Origin: Neoscytalidium dimidiatum | Taxonomy: Eukaryota > Ascomycota > Dothideomycetes > Botryosphaeriales > Botryosphaeriaceae | Length of the DNA stretch: 64,000 nt | Direction: 5' to 3' | Assembly: GCA_037367355.1 (NCBI GenBank) | Contig: CM074703.1 | Span: 3,286,001 to 3,350,000, forward strand | Shown here: positions 14,350-26,681 of the stretch, in pieces | Layout: each line of letters begins with the position of its first letter | How positions within the stretch are numbered: the first letter of the stretch is position 1 | Position numbers and translations under genes: made by a program | Notes under the pieces: model-generated | The model's input: the letters and a program-made list of their open reading frames with translations, nothing else | What the model was told of the DNA's origin: nothing | Databases searched by the model: none

Positions 14350-15234
14350 TCATATCCCTCCAAGCAGAACCACCGTACTGATGAGCGTCAGCAATATCAC
14401 TCCAGACCCCTGTACGTGCTCCGCTCCATCTGCACTTGCACTTGGTGATGCAAAGCCGACACTGCTCTCGCTCGTTGCTCCTCCGTTCTCCGCCGAAGTC
14501 GTGCTGGACGCAGTCTCCTGCCCGCTACTCGTCCGTGTCCTCGTCGCCGCCCCGGATCTGGTAGCCCCAAGTCCGCTCAATATCAAGCCTCCGAGCCCGC
14601 CAGCTGTTGATGTCAAAACAGCAGTGGACCCGTCGACCACGACCTCCGTCACTCCACTCGTCCCTGTCTGCACCACGGCAACGTCACCACCAGCCAAAGT
14701 CACTGTCTCCCCAGGCGTCAACGTCTGCCCACTAACCACCACGCCACCATCCCCATTCACACCCACCTGCTGCCCACCCACGGTAGCGACTGCCCCCAAG
14801 CTCGGCAACGTAGTCGAACTTCCATCGACAATCACCTGCGTCGCGCCCCCGGCGACGGTCTGCACCTGCACCACCCGGCCCCCACTCAAAGTAACACTCC
14901 CACCCGGCGCCACAGTCTGCCCACCCACGACCACCGCCCCGCCATCCCGCCCCTCCGACACCACCACCCCTCCCACCGTCGCGACTGGCAGATCGCCACC
15001 ACCAACGGTCCCAGTCTGCCCATCGACAACAACCTGCGTCGCGCCCCCGGCAACCGTCTGTACCTGCACCACCCGGCCCCCACCCACCGTCGCGCTCGCA
15101 CCCACGTCCACCGTCTGCCCGCCCACGAAAATCGCGCTGCTGCCGCTCGGCGCGACGCTCACCGTCTGCCCGCCGACCACGACGATCGCGGACCCCTGCG
15201 CCGCACGACCGCCGGCGGCAGAAGCAGCGGCCGC

Positions 15235-15273
<39 letters not shown>

Positions 15274-17329
15274 CAACGCGGCCCCCAAGTCGCCCACCGC
15301 CGTGCTCCCGCCCACGACGACCTGCGTCCGCCCCGCGCCGTCCGTCCGCAGCACGACGGGCGTGCCCGCAGATCCGCCGACCGTCACGGTGGCCGCGCCG
15401 GCCGCGAGCGACACCGTCTGGCTGCCGCTGCCGACGACAACAGCACCGCCGGCAGCGGTCGAGACGGGCACGCCGCCGACTGTGATGACGACGCCGGGCG
15501 CGGGTGCGGGCGCGTCGGTCGAGCCGGCGGGAAGGGGCAGCGCGGACGGAGACGGCACCGCGACCGTGCTGCCGCCCGCGACGAGCTGCGTCTCCCCCGC
15601 GGCGTTGGTCTGGACGACGACGGTCGCGACGCTGCTGGCGGCCGGTCCTTCCGGCCGCCCTCCCCCTCCCCCTCCTGCTGTTGCGGGAGCGGGGGCCGGG
15701 ACGGCGACGACGTTCGTGCCGGGCGTGAGCGGCTGGCCTTGCTCGCTCGGTTCCGCCCCGCCGGAGCCTGAGCCTGAGCCCGGTCCTGAGGCGCTGGCTG
15801 CGGGCGCGGGCGCGGGCACGACGAGCGGTGCTGCGGGCGTGGATGCGCTGGGTTGCGCTGGCTGGGGCGGCGTGCCGGCGACGACGACGACGACGGGCAC
15901 GCCGCCGACGGTGAGGGTCGTCGACGAGGGTGCGGGCGCGGGCGCGGGCGCGGAGGGCGTCTGGCCCTGGGCGCTGGACTGGGGCTCGGGCTGCTGCGGG
16001 GCGACGGTGCCGACGGTGGTGGGCTGGCTCGGCGTCGTTTCTCGCGGCTGGGTCGGCTGCAGGGAGGAGGCGATGAGGGAGATTAGCGTGCCGATGAGGT
16101 TGGGCCGGGACGTCGTGGCGTCGGGCTCGTCCGGGTCGGAGGGCTGGGTCGCCGGCGGTGCGGCGGTGGTTAGTGAGGGAGGGGGGTTGGTTTCTTCGGG
16201 CCGCTGGGGCTGCGCGGAGACGGCCGTCGTGGTTCCTGGCGGGTTGGCGGCGGTGGTGGGCTCGTCTGGGGAGCTGGTCGGTTCCGGTTGAGAGGTCGCC
16301 GCGTCCTGGGTGTTCCTGTCGGGGGAGCTTGTCGGCGAAGGCTCATCCGCCGTCGTCGGCTCTGCGGTGGATGAGGGTGCGCTGTCGTCGTTGATCGTTG
16401 AGCGCAGCGTGAGGTACAGCGTGGACGAGAGGTACCCCACCGGCGCGGTCAGCCCGGTCGTTGTCACGAATCCAGGCGCCGTCGGCAGGGCGCCGGTCGC
16501 GGAGCAGGAGAGAGCAACGGCATCTTGATCGTACGGGGTGGGGAACGCTTGCACCACGTCGCGGGCGATCTCGAGGTCGAACTCCCAGTCGATGCCGGCA
16601 GGGTCGTCCGCGTCTGGCGCGGGCGCTTCGCCGAAGGGCTGGACGGTCGTGTAAGGCACGTAAGCGCCCGAGGCAGCCGTGGCGTATTCAGTGACAGGGC
16701 CGGTCGCAGTGGAGCCGCTAGTTGTGGTCGTTCTCGTGGCAGAGAAGTACCACGGCGCCCAGGAGCAGACGGAGCCACCGCCCGATGTTGTCGTGGCGAC
16801 CTTGCCCCACCAGGTGTAGCCGGAGCTGAAGGCGGTCCATCGTTGCGGATAGGCGACGGTCGTGACGACGGTCGTCCAGTTGGATCCGGGCGGCCCTGTT
16901 GGGAGGGAGATGGTAACGTTGGCTGTTCTTGTGCCGGCAGAGTTGGTTGGAAGTGCAGTGACGTCGCTCGGGAGAGCAAGGTATGATGTCGATGTACTCG
17001 TCGTGTTGGTCCGGTTGTTGACGATGATGTATTCGACCGCATACGAAACGGTCGTTGTGCCGGAGAAGAGTTTCCTGGTCCACCCGAAGGCTCTGGCTCC
17101 TTCAGAGAAGTACGTGCAGTTGGCGACACATGCGGCGTCAGGAATGACTGTTGGCAGTGGGGGGTTTGCCGTTGTTAAGTTGGTATAGTAGCCAGCTACA
17201 ACAGTTAGTCAGTGCACGTTGGTAAGCTCGTGCTTCAAAGGCCGTCTTACTTTGGGATTGAGCGGACGCGCTCAAGGTCAGCGACAGCAGGACTGAAAGG
17301 ATCAGCATCGTCGCAGATACGAACAGCAA
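14350..17329 (-). CDS. Large GPI-anchored cell-surface repeat protein
   Basis: Two exons, 17329-17251 and 17195-14350, joined across a 55-nt intron; 974 residues. It starts with a signal peptide (MLFVSATMLILSVLLSLTL) and ends with a GPI-attachment pattern: a small-residue region followed by the hydrophobic tail GVILLTLISTVVLLGGI. The first 260 residues are threonine/serine- and cysteine-containing with many N-glycosylation sites. A long Pro/Thr/Ser spacer follows. The C-terminal half has tandem Val/Gly/Thr repeats built on VVVGGQTV...GGRVVQVQTVAGGATQV units, predicted to form stacked beta-strands. A CGCAGA hexanucleotide repeat encodes an Ala-Ser run in the middle. This fits a covalently linked cell-wall protein or adhesin; no ligand is evident. 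A long open frame on the opposite strand is a codon-bias shadow. Confidence 0.82.
15240..15271. repeat. CGCAGA hexanucleotide repeat in coding sequence
   Basis: About five units that encode alternating alanine and serine in the GPI-anchored protein on the minus strand. Confidence 0.85.
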
Positions 17330-17845
17330 CGAGAGACTGATGGTCGAAGCTCGTCCTCAAATCACGAAGCTGGAGACGAATATCAAGCGGGCGAGAGCAG
17401 CGCGCGACGACGCGGAGTGAATATTATTTGTGGACCACATGGCAGGCTGCAGTCGGTCTGGCCAGGCGCTGTTTTTGGAAATGCCGGAGAGCGAACGGGG
17501 CGGCAGCCTTGTTCTCACAGGTGCCGGGGTAGCACATATTGGTTTTGGGGGCTCAAATGCTGGATTTCGAAGTGAATACACGCGGCATATGCACTGGCGT
17601 CAGCAGATTATATTAACTGCAGGCAGTGCGCTGTCTGGGCCGTTGGGGCCGCGCCAATCGGCCATCTCCGTGGCTGAAAAAGAGGCTGAAGGATCGTCTG
17701 GGGTCCAATCATCCCGTTCCTTGTGGGCTGAGCAGATGGCCAGAATAGCTCTCCTCCCCACTCTCCGATTCGCTCAACATGTTGGCCCCGGAAGCTTCAA
17801 ACCCGACACCCAGGTACAATTTTCTCGCTGCCGAGAGCTCGTCCA
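17330..17845. other. Intergenic stretch, nothing recognised
   Basis: Half a kilobase upstream of the GPI protein and downstream of the aldo/keto reductase; expected to hold the promoter of the former. Confidence 0.5.
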
Positions 17846-18900
17846 TCACATGTTAGTCATGTGCATGACGTGCGAAGGATACCTGTCGCCGACAACTTCG
17901 AAGCTTGCCAGAATCCCATCGATCTCCTTCATCTCCTCCTCGCTCAACTCAACCGCCTTCGCATTCTCTTCCACCCGTGCCGCCGTCGTCGCTCCGGGAA
18001 TGGGGATGATGACGGGCATATCCGGCCGCTTGGAGAGGGTCAGAATCCAACCGATGGCAAGCTGCGCCGGCGTGCAATTCTTCTTCTTCTTGGCGAAGTT
18101 CTCCAGCGTCTGCGCGAGCTCGACGTTCTTCTCGAAATTCCCGGGCTGAAAGCGCGGGAACATCCTGCGGTGATCGCCCTCCGGCAGGTCCTCAAACTTC
18201 TTGAACTGCCCGGTCAACATGCCGGCGCCGACTGGAGAGTACCTGAAGGAGCTAGGTCAGCCTTTCCGCGATGAAGCACTCTTGAGAGAAAAACACCATT
18301 TGGCACTCACGCAAGGATGGGAATGTCCAGCTCCTTGCACGCGGCCGTGATGCCGTTCGTCAGCGGCTCCGTCTGCCACAGCGACAGCTCGATCTCGACG
18401 GAGGCGATCTTGGTGAGGCGCGCGGCCTCGCGGATGGTCTTCGCGGAGACCTCGCTCAGGGCGACGCCGTCGATCTTGCGCTCGGCCACCAGCTCGGCCA
18501 GGGCGGCCAGGGTCTCGTCGAACGGCACGTTGGGGTCGCGGCGGGCGGGCTCGAAGACGTCGATCCTCTTGCGCGGGCCCAGCGCGTCGATGCAGGCGTG
18601 CACGCTGCGCCGCACGCCCGCGCGGCTGCCGTCCGGCGTCAGGTGCGGCACGATGCAGCCCTTGACGTTGAGCGACACCGCCGCCGCGTCGTCCGGGTAC
18701 TTGGCGAAGTACCTGTTGAGGAGGGCGAGCGAGTTGTTCTCCGGCGGCCCGTAGAACTCGCCGCCGTTCCAGGCGTTGCAGCCGTGCGCGAGCGCCGCGC
18801 GCATGGCGGCGAAGGCTTGGTCGTCTGGCACGTTCCGCGCCGTGAGGCCCATGAGGCCGTAGCCGATGGGACCGACCTGCTTGCCGAGAAGCTGAGGCAT
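17846..18900 (-). CDS. Aldo/keto reductase, pyridoxal-reductase-like
   Basis: Two exons, 18900-18311 and 18242-17846, with a 68-nt intron; 328 residues, the usual size of the family. The N-terminus MPQLLGKQVGPIGYGLMGL is the first strand of the TIM barrel. AWNGGEFYGPPENNS carries the active-site region, with tyrosine present and asparagine where many AKRs have aspartate. LNVKG carries the conserved lysine. IVPHLTPDG, AYSPVGAGMLTG and the NADPH-binding stretch IPIPGATTAARVEEN follow, and the end is a GDRYPSH tail. The family reduces aldehydes with NADPH in the cytosol; the overall pattern is closest to fungal AKR8-type pyridoxal reductases such as fission yeast Plr1, so vitamin B6 salvage is a reasonable guess, not proven. 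Confidence 0.85.
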
Positions 18901-20614
18901 TGTGGAGGAGTTGGTTACTGATGTGACTTGGGCGCTTGAGGATATTTGATTGCTGGCGCCGGGGAGTATGCAATCCTCGCGCGTGTTTTATAGGCATATT
19001 TTCGTTGGATGTGGCAGCGGAGGGGTTCACGGACTTAGCACAACCGCCGTTAAACCCGGAAGGAATGCCTTCTTGTTGGCAGCTTGTGAACCGGAAACAA
19101 TCGGCTCGTTTCGGCAGAAAATGACCATTGACGAGACATCGTCTCTGGACGAGGAAATCTGGAGACGTCTGGACAATAGGTAGGAGCTCATGATACTGTC
19201 TCTTAGTATCCCTGGCTGCGTGCGAGCTGTGTGAACTTCTAAACCTGCCAGGTTCATGTGGAGTGCAGCATGGGCTAGCCACGTTCCCCTTGCTTTAGCT
19301 GTACGCTAAAGATAAAGCAGCAAACAGTGCAGGGTTCATATCGCTGGCGTCCCACAATGATCAGATTTGCGGCTGATTTCCTTTAGTCCGGCCTGTCAAC
19401 TTCGGTTGCTTTGATGGATCGAAGATTGGCATGTTTGGGTTTCCCACTGAGGTGCATCGGATGGAATCTATGAGGCACTTATGTGACTCGAGATAGTTGC
19501 AACGGGGCTCAGGATATGTAGAGTCAAGCTTAAGCGGGAAGCCAGTAAGCTAGATTTTCTGTCCTACTCAACAAGGTTAGTTCAAATAGGTGCTGATCAC
19601 TCTCCTTTGTGATCGCTACCCAAAGAAAGTCGCTTAACCTTCGAATGCAGTGAGTCTTTTCCTTTTCTTCTCGTGAGATGGATTGCTCCATCTCGGTGTT
19701 GGGGTGTGCATTCGAGATTTTTTTGTTGGGCACGTTTCGCCATGTGCAAGATGACTGGGGCACGAAAGTTGACGACGTGATGCGCAGGCGCATATGATCA
19801 GGGCGATCGAGCACGCATGCTGCTATGTAGACAATGTAAGTCACAGGTGACATGGGCGGTGGGCGTGGTCGGTGGTAGCCTTCGGTGGCGGACGAAAATG
19901 CGTCTGGCGGGTGCGATAAGTGCGGGGTCGGAAACGAGTCGAGGATGGTCGGCACTTGTTCGCAAAATAATGGCAGTTGCTGACACTAAACACGTTATGC
20001 ATGGCCGGCATTCCAGTTGCTGCTGTCGAATAAACGATATGGCGTTGCGTGACGGCATTGCAAGTGAAGGGTGAAAGGCGGTGGTGAGCTGAAGAGGATT
20101 CAGGCAACAAGCACAAATCTTAGCACGAAGCTTACCGAGGCTTGGTCGATTAGGCATCGCTCCCAATCCTGGCGCTAATCACTCTTGCTTGACACGCCCT
20201 TGAACCATCTCACAAGAGCACTGGTTTCTGTTTCTCCAAAAAAAAAAGGATTTCTCGCTCGTACTGCTTATGTGGAGAATTCGCCGGTTGCTCGAAGCAG
20301 TTAAGCTAGTTCACCGACCTCACCATCGCCTCGTGTTTCTTGACTTGACTGCAAGATGACCAGCCGGATTCAGCAATACGTCAATGGATTAGGCAGGTAA
20401 GACACAGAGGGCTGAGCCGTCCAGCTCGCTTATACGCCTTCTTGGAACGACACATGACATCGTGAGTGAAGAGCCCTCAGAACGCCCTGAACATCAGTCT
20501 CAGCTTGTCCACGGTCAACGCCGACTCAAGCCATGGCTTTGGATTATAAAATGGCTGCTGGAGAAGACGAGAAAAATCAGAGCTGTCCTGGCTTCTGCGT
20601 TTCCAGCAGGCAAA
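18901..20614. other. Intergenic stretch of about 1.7 kb between divergent genes
   Basis: No protein family recognised in any frame. A small GC-to-AT shift is visible in places, but no repeat structure stands out. Confidence 0.45.
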
Positions 20615-21726
20615 ATGCGTTTGCCCCTCTTGTTTCCTGTTGTCGTCGCGGTGGTCGTGCTGGGCTCTCCGGTCGCGAAACCCAATCACTTCAATGGAGA
20701 CGTTTTGGCTGAAAAGGTAATCTGATTTGTCCAAAATGAACAGCATCCGCAACTAATCCACCTGCGCGAGTCAAGTCAGTCGCTCTCTACCAACCGGACT
20801 CGGCCGTCGAGAGTACCGTCGCCCACCTCGAAAAGCGCCTGAACATGTTCTGGCTTCTATTGGTTGGAATCAGCCTGCCGAGCAATCCATGGACCTTCTT
20901 GTTCGGCCTCTATTCATTCGTGCGCTCCACCATGGACGTCATCAAGGATTGCAAAGACGGTATTCACCAAGATTGCATTTTTCACGGAGTCGATGCCGTT
21001 GTCTCCATCGCGTTCGGAGTATACAAATTCCGCTCAGGCATCAAGCGGGAGATTGACGGTCTTCCTGTCTTTGCTTCTCTTGGCTTCAGTGGTCGAGAGG
21101 TTCACGCGCACATCGAGCCCGTTGACGGCTTGTTGACGAAGGCCTCCGTGTTCACCGCCAACAATGGAACTTGGGAACACCATGCTTCCCTTGTTTATGA
21201 GAACATCACCACTCACCATCTCATGTACCGGGTGGCCCATCCTGACGACCTCGGGTTTGACAACGACGGCTCCTACCACCACTATCGCGTCAAGCCCACT
21301 CCAGAGTACTCTCAATTCCTTCAGAAGCGCGCCGAGGATACTAGCAACAACCTCGTGACGGATTATCTTTGGAAAGATGAGTACGTGTCCATCTAATCTC
21401 TCACCCACACTCCAATTTAACTTCCAAACAGAAACAAGGACGTCTGGCAAGACTTCCATGATGTCGGTGATTATAACCAGATCGGAGCTCCCGTGGCCAA
21501 TTGGATGGAAGAGAATAAGTCGGAGGCCACTTGCGCGGTGCCTGCTATTGAGATTGCTACCCATGGCGGCTCAAGTCGGACCAATGGTGATAAGGGAGTC
21601 ATCGGTCAGTCTCTTACCATATAGCCCTTTACTTCCAGTGCTGATACGCATATAGCATATGGCTGGAACAATCAGCCTTTCAACTTCAACGGCAGGGCCG
21701 GCGGCTGGGTTGACAGCTGTGGCTAG
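20615..21726 (+). CDS. Secreted protein of unknown function with Kex2-type site
   Basis: Four exons: 20615-20716, 20776-21380, 21432-21604, 21656-21726; 316 residues. The start is chosen because it opens a clear signal peptide (MRLPLLFPVVVAVVVLGS). Near residue 53 is EKR, a likely Kex2 processing site, directly followed by a hydrophobic stretch (MFWLLLVGISLP...FLFGLYSFV). Downstream come two cysteines in DCKDGIHQDC, a soluble middle part with one NGT and one NIT glycosylation site, and a C-terminal region with THGGSSRTNGDKGV, GWNNQPFNF and a final GGWVDSCG. I do not recognise the family. The exon structure and consistent phase argue for a real gene. It could be a host- or microbe-directed secreted protein, but the sequence does not say. 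Confidence 0.7.
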
Positions 21727-21999
21727 CGGAGAGCATTATTGAGGTCCCGCAGGAACGGAGGAGCTCAGTGAGCATATTACCATTCTTTTGCTGCCGACCG
21801 GCAATAGCTACGCAGCTTTCCATAGAACTTCCCCTTCACCCCATTTGAATCATGATCGTGAGACCTTCATAGAAAGCAGATATTCTCCATCCCTCGTTTC
21901 CCGCTTCCAAACCCTCTAAACTGTCCGTCCAAGTCCTTCTCACCTCGCATCTGCACGAACCGAGACCCTCCGGTCCGCGCTCGCCACCTCCCCAGCGAA

Positions 22000-24132
22000 T
22001 CAACGCCGCTCGTCCGCCTCCAACACCTCCCGAATGCGCTGGCTCGGCAGCCACCGCTCGGCCGGCACGACCCACCACGACACGAGCCCGAACACGGTCA
22101 CGATGCCCATGATGACGGGCGCGTAGTTCAGCGTCTGGGCCGAGACGGGCCACTCGTACGGGCTGAACAGCACCGCGACGACCCACGCGTTCCACCCCAC
22201 CGCCAGCGCCTGGAACGGCCGGCTCCACGCGCCGAGGCTCCACGCCGGCTTCGGGAACGTCGCCGGCGTCAGCACCAGCCGCCCCAGGCAGATCAGCCCG
22301 TACGCCGCCGCCGACGGCACGCCCGCCGCCGACACCAGCGACGTGAAGGCCACCCCGGACGGCAGGATCGTGCACGTCACCACCGCCGCCACGCCCCACA
22401 CCACGAGCACCGCGTTCTTCGGCTGCCCGTTCTCCACCCGCGCCACCCAGCTGGAGAAGGGGAGCACCCCGTCGCGGGCCACGGCGAAGACGAGGCGGGA
22501 GGCGGCGACGATGGCGATGGCGGTGTTCTAGTAACGATAGTCGGTCAGTGTTTGGTGGGGGAGCAAGAGGAGAGGTTGGTGGTAAGAGAGGAGATGTATA
22601 TATATATTAGGGAAGCGGAGGCGGATACGTACAAACCAGAGCGCCACGACGCACACAATGTTCATGACGACGTGGCCGCCACGCCCGAGGACGACGGCGT
22701 AGAGCGGGACGAAGGGCTGGGCGCCGCCGAAGGAGAAGAGCGTGTCGGCGTCGGGCTATGGACCAGGTATTTGTCAGGCACTCGTGCGTTCCAAGTACGA
22801 AGCGGTTCGAAAAAAAAAAAAAAAACTTACGACGCAGAAGAGGAAGAGGATCACGACGACGAAGCCGCCGAGACCGCTGACGACGGTGCTCCAGAAGATG
22901 CCGCGGGCTGCGGAGACGGACGCGTTGCGCGTCTCTTCGGCGACGTGTCCGGATGCGTCGAAGCCGATCAGGATGCCGGCGGTGGCCAGGTACGAGAGAC
23001 ACCAGTTCCAGCCGGCGGGGGCGCCGGTGCCGTTGTACGTCGTCATGAAGGCGTCGTGCGTGGAGCGGAAGCCATAGGTGTTCTTGGTGCCAATGGGGAG
23101 CCAGATCATGTTCAGGACGAAGTCGAGGACCACCGTGAAGGAGGAGGCGTAGAAGATCCAGCGGAAGTAGCGGGCTAGTAGGTGTGATCGGTAAGTGCAA
23201 GGTGCGAAGTGTACGGTGGATGAGGACTTACGTGGGAGCAGGTTGGCAATGGCAGCGATGGCGAGCATAACTTCAGTGCATATCCACTGGACGGCGCGAA
23301 ATTTCACACTGGATGCATCGGAAGGGAAGTCTACGTTGAAGACTACTATTTCCTATAGGACCGTCAGAATCGGGGATTCCAATGAAGGTGAGGATTGTCA
23401 CTCACAGAAAGCATGTAGTTGACGGCCGCCTGCGTGTTGCCTGTCGATGTTGTCAGTTACCGATATGCACGGGACAAGGGCCACTCACTGGCGCAGAATG
23501 TTGTCCATGCAGTAGTACTCCACCAAGCCACGACGAACCCAAAGAGTCTGCCAAATCGGGGGCCACCGGCTTCAGCGGCCCACAGATAAATAGAACCTGC
23601 CAAGGGCAGAGATGAACATGTTTCGGCAATCACAGCTGCGGTGATGAACGTAAAGAAACAGGTCACAATGAAACTTGTCCTGCATGCGAAATAATACTGT
23701 TAGCAGAGTCGATTAGGATTCTCGCGACAAAGGCTAACCAGTAGGCGAGGTTTCCGCCCGCGGCAATTCCGGTACTGAATGTCACACGGACACCGCCGAC
23801 AAAATATAATGCGGCTACAACGTGTAAGCATGGGCTAAGGTGGGATGGGCTGGAAAACAAACCGAATGTGGTGGCGAAGTTATGGAAGAGATTATACGTT
23901 CGATGGAGTACCTGGATGAATCAGATTGCGGCGGGCCAAAATTTCCCGGTGGTGTCACGAACGGGCTTATATCCCAGATGGCGCTACAAAGCAGTCAGCA
24001 TTGCACGGAAAGCTTGTAGAGACGAAGGCTACAGACAAGAACCTCAGCATCCTTGGTATTGTCCTCTGGTTCGTCTGCCGTAACAGGCTCTGGGCCCCGC
24101 TTTACTGCCAAGTCCGGTTCTTCTTGCGACAT
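22000..24132 (-). CDS. APC-family amino-acid/choline/GABA-type permease
   Basis: Ten exons: 24132-24037, 23983-23963, 23911-23863, 23814-23739, 23679-23489, 23440-23406, 23352-23232, 23174-22831, 22755-22633, 22527-22000; 527 residues. A hydrophilic acidic N-terminus is followed by LGYKP-VLHRTYN, then by segments characteristic of fungal APC permeases: [91 protein letters not shown], and [11 protein letters not shown] with [10 protein letters not shown]. Twelve membrane segments can be read. It sits in a clade with yeast Hnm1 (choline) and Uga4 (GABA) type carriers; substrate cannot be assigned. One exon is only 21 nt and another 35 nt, so simple gene finders will probably misjoin it. Confidence 0.88.
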
Positions 24133-24656
24133 TGTGGGGGATCGGCCGTCTGCCTTCGGTCTGTCGGGTGAACCTGTCAAACTGCCGCAACCTTGCAGGT
24201 GCTGTTCGTCTCACTATGTAGTATGCGCTCTCTGGACGGCAAATAGGAGCAGTATTGCGGCTTATCGAGTGTTGCAGCACGTCATTGGAGAGCGATGCAC
24301 GTCATTGACAATTTTTGCGTCGCTCCGGGCGCGGCTTCGGCCGCTCGCCCTACTCTCGGCAAAGACTGCGGTACCGGAATCCAATTACAGTAAAAGTGTG
24401 TATGAACATTTGCTGACTGCTCGACCATGGCGTTCTCACCGACAAATGGCTGCGTAAAAAATGGTCAAGAGCAGAAAATATCTACGATGACTGTCAGATT
24501 GGCTCCGTTGACGCCATTGCTGGCTGCGGATTTCTCAACGGAGCTCTCCGCCAGCTCTGAAATAATAGATATGTACGGGCGTAAAGCAATTGTGCCTTTA
24601 ACGCCATCCGATTCCTTTACGGGGCCCTGTTCACGTGACAGTACATCGGAGCCACA
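24133..24656. other. Divergent promoter region between permease and P450
   Basis: About 0.5 kb separating two divergently transcribed genes; nothing else recognised. Confidence 0.5.
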
Positions 24657-26681
24657 ATGGAATTCATCTCACTCCCCATCTGTTTCGCGGTCTCGATTCT
24701 CGCCCTACTGTTTATTGTCAAGGTGAGCATGGAAGTTTTTCGAAGGCGTGTCGGAAGAGTTTTGACCGATTGCTGACCAGGGCCTCCAACGAAAATATAT
24801 CTCGCCGTTAGGCGCTGTACCGGATGCGAGTGCCGTAGCCCCTTTGTCACGCCTGTTGTGGGCCTTTCCTCAGGAGCATTTTGGGAACATCACACTCGAG
24901 CTTCCCCGTCTCCATGAAAAACTTGGCGAGCATGGTGCCGCCATATTCCCCGAGCAGTATACTAACTTACGCACCAGGACCTTTAGTGCGCATTGGACCG
25001 AACGAAGTTTCCTTCTACTCTCTTGAAGTGTACGACTTGGTGCACAAAGTCCGCAGTGAGTTCACCAAAGACCCGCGGATCTACGGGGAATTTGTCCAAG
25101 ATGGACATCCCGCTCTTTTCTCCATCACGTACGTCAGATGCTCGCTGCGATTGGGTCCTGTACTGAGACGGTGTGAAAGGGATGCGGAAGAGCATGCGAA
25201 ACGCCGGAGACTCATGGGCCAGCTGTTCAACCTTAGCAAAATGGATAATCTCCGGGAGCTCATGTTAGAGCATGTTCAAACCTTCACTCAAGCCCTAAAG
25301 CAGAACCGCCATAATTCCGTTGATCTTGTCCCAGCATGCCGGGCATTGGAGGCAGACATAGTTTGTGAGCATCCCAGTTGAACCAACTCACCGCCGTTCC
25401 TGACATATTCGTAGCCTCCTTCGGCTTCGGCACACCGGTTGGCGCTATCCGCTCATGGCTCAGGGGAGAAGAACTTGCAATGGTTGCGAAGAATGATGAG
25501 AAGTCCACATGGATGCCGGTGGTAGGGCGATCGCACACCGCCATCAGAGAGCAAAGCTGACCTCGTGTTGAGATGACGAACTTCCCCGGCCTTTGCCTTG
25601 TCTGGGAGAAGCTGGAGGATTTAGTCTACCGGACAACAGGGTGGCATACGAGGTTCGATCATGCCATGCGGGAATTCGACTCTGTGAGCATCTCAGGGAG
25701 CGCGGAAAACTCCAGGCACTAACAAACATCAGTGGACTGCAACTGCACTCCGATCTAACCTGTCGCAAGAGAAGCAGAGTTCGTCGATGCCCAATTTCAT
25801 CCGGGCGATGGTCAGGTCAGGGCTTGCCCCTCAAAGTGCTTTGTCCGAGGCGAAGGAAATGCTCGGTCCGGGTACCGACACCACTTCGGCCTCGCTCGCA
25901 CACATTCTGTGGGCGCTGGCGCACAATCCTCAGTTCCAAGAAGAGCTCTTTAGTGATCTCTCAAAGGCCGGCTTCCCCGAGCACATGAGCAGCCTCGAGA
26001 GCATCCCAAAGCTGAAAGCTTGCGTGAAGGAGGGCATCAGATGGGCGGGAGCAGCAGCGGCAATGCTCCCGCGCGTCGTTCCGAAAGAAGGCGTGGAGCT
26101 GTGCGGGAAGTTCATTCCTGGTGGAGTATGCCGTGGCCGTCCCCAGTTTTTCCAAGCTCCGGTGGATGTCGCTTACAAAGGACCGCAGACCGTTCTCAGC
26201 TCTTCCCCGATCTGGTACCTCCGGGACAAGACCGCGTTTCCGAACCCAGAGGAATACGACCCATACCGATGGTTGACCCCTGACGGGCTGAGCCTCAGCG
26301 ACGGGCTCCCGCTCAGGGACAAGTATTACATCCCCTTCTCCAAAGGATCCAATGTCTGCATTGGCGCCCAGTAGGTCTAGATCTTGCCCTGATCCAGATC
26401 TGTGCCTGCGTACTGACTAGACACCAAGCTTTTCGTATTACGAGCTGTATCTGTCTGTCTCACACGTGATCCGCAATTTCCGAATCCGTCTGCACCCGTC
26501 CTCGCGGTCGACCAAGTGCCTCCTGACGTCGATATCGGCGTCTTCGGCCAAGTTCCAGCCCGTGCAGCTGCCCCCTCGGCGCGAATGGGTCGCCGCGGTG
26601 CCGACGCAGCAGCTGCTCGTCGTTTTGGAAGAGAGGGGACAGGAAGGCGAAGTGACGCAGGTGGAGGATCGGCGGACATGA
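24657..26681 (+). CDS. Cytochrome P450 monooxygenase
   Basis: Nine exons: 24657-24722, 24781-24934, 24978-25128, 25180-25364, 25415-25521, 25573-25683, 25733-26125, 26189-26370, 26429-26681; 533 residues, a normal length. An N-terminal membrane anchor (ICFAVSILALLFIV) is followed by GPLVRIGPNEVSFYS, the I-helix LGPGTDTTSASLAHIL, the ExxR motif in KEGIR, the PERF-like YDPYRW, and the heme loop PFSKGSNVCIGAH with the axial cysteine at about residue 446. In FxxGxRxCxG the arginine is replaced by asparagine. The second intron is only 43 nt. The 63-nt intron 26126-26188 is in frame and free of stops, so a retained form would stay open. ER-bound oxidation of a hydrophobic substrate is expected. No biosynthetic cluster is apparent around it. 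Confidence 0.9.

Noticed and set aside
14132..16291. 719-codon open frame on the plus strand
   Set aside because: It lies fully antisense to the GPI-anchored repeat protein, has no signal or family, and reflects GC-rich repetitive codons of the true gene.
24918..24977. GC-AG intron in the second P450 intron
   Set aside because: A canonical GT donor 14 nt downstream gives the same phase with a good branch site, so the non-canonical reading is unnecessary.
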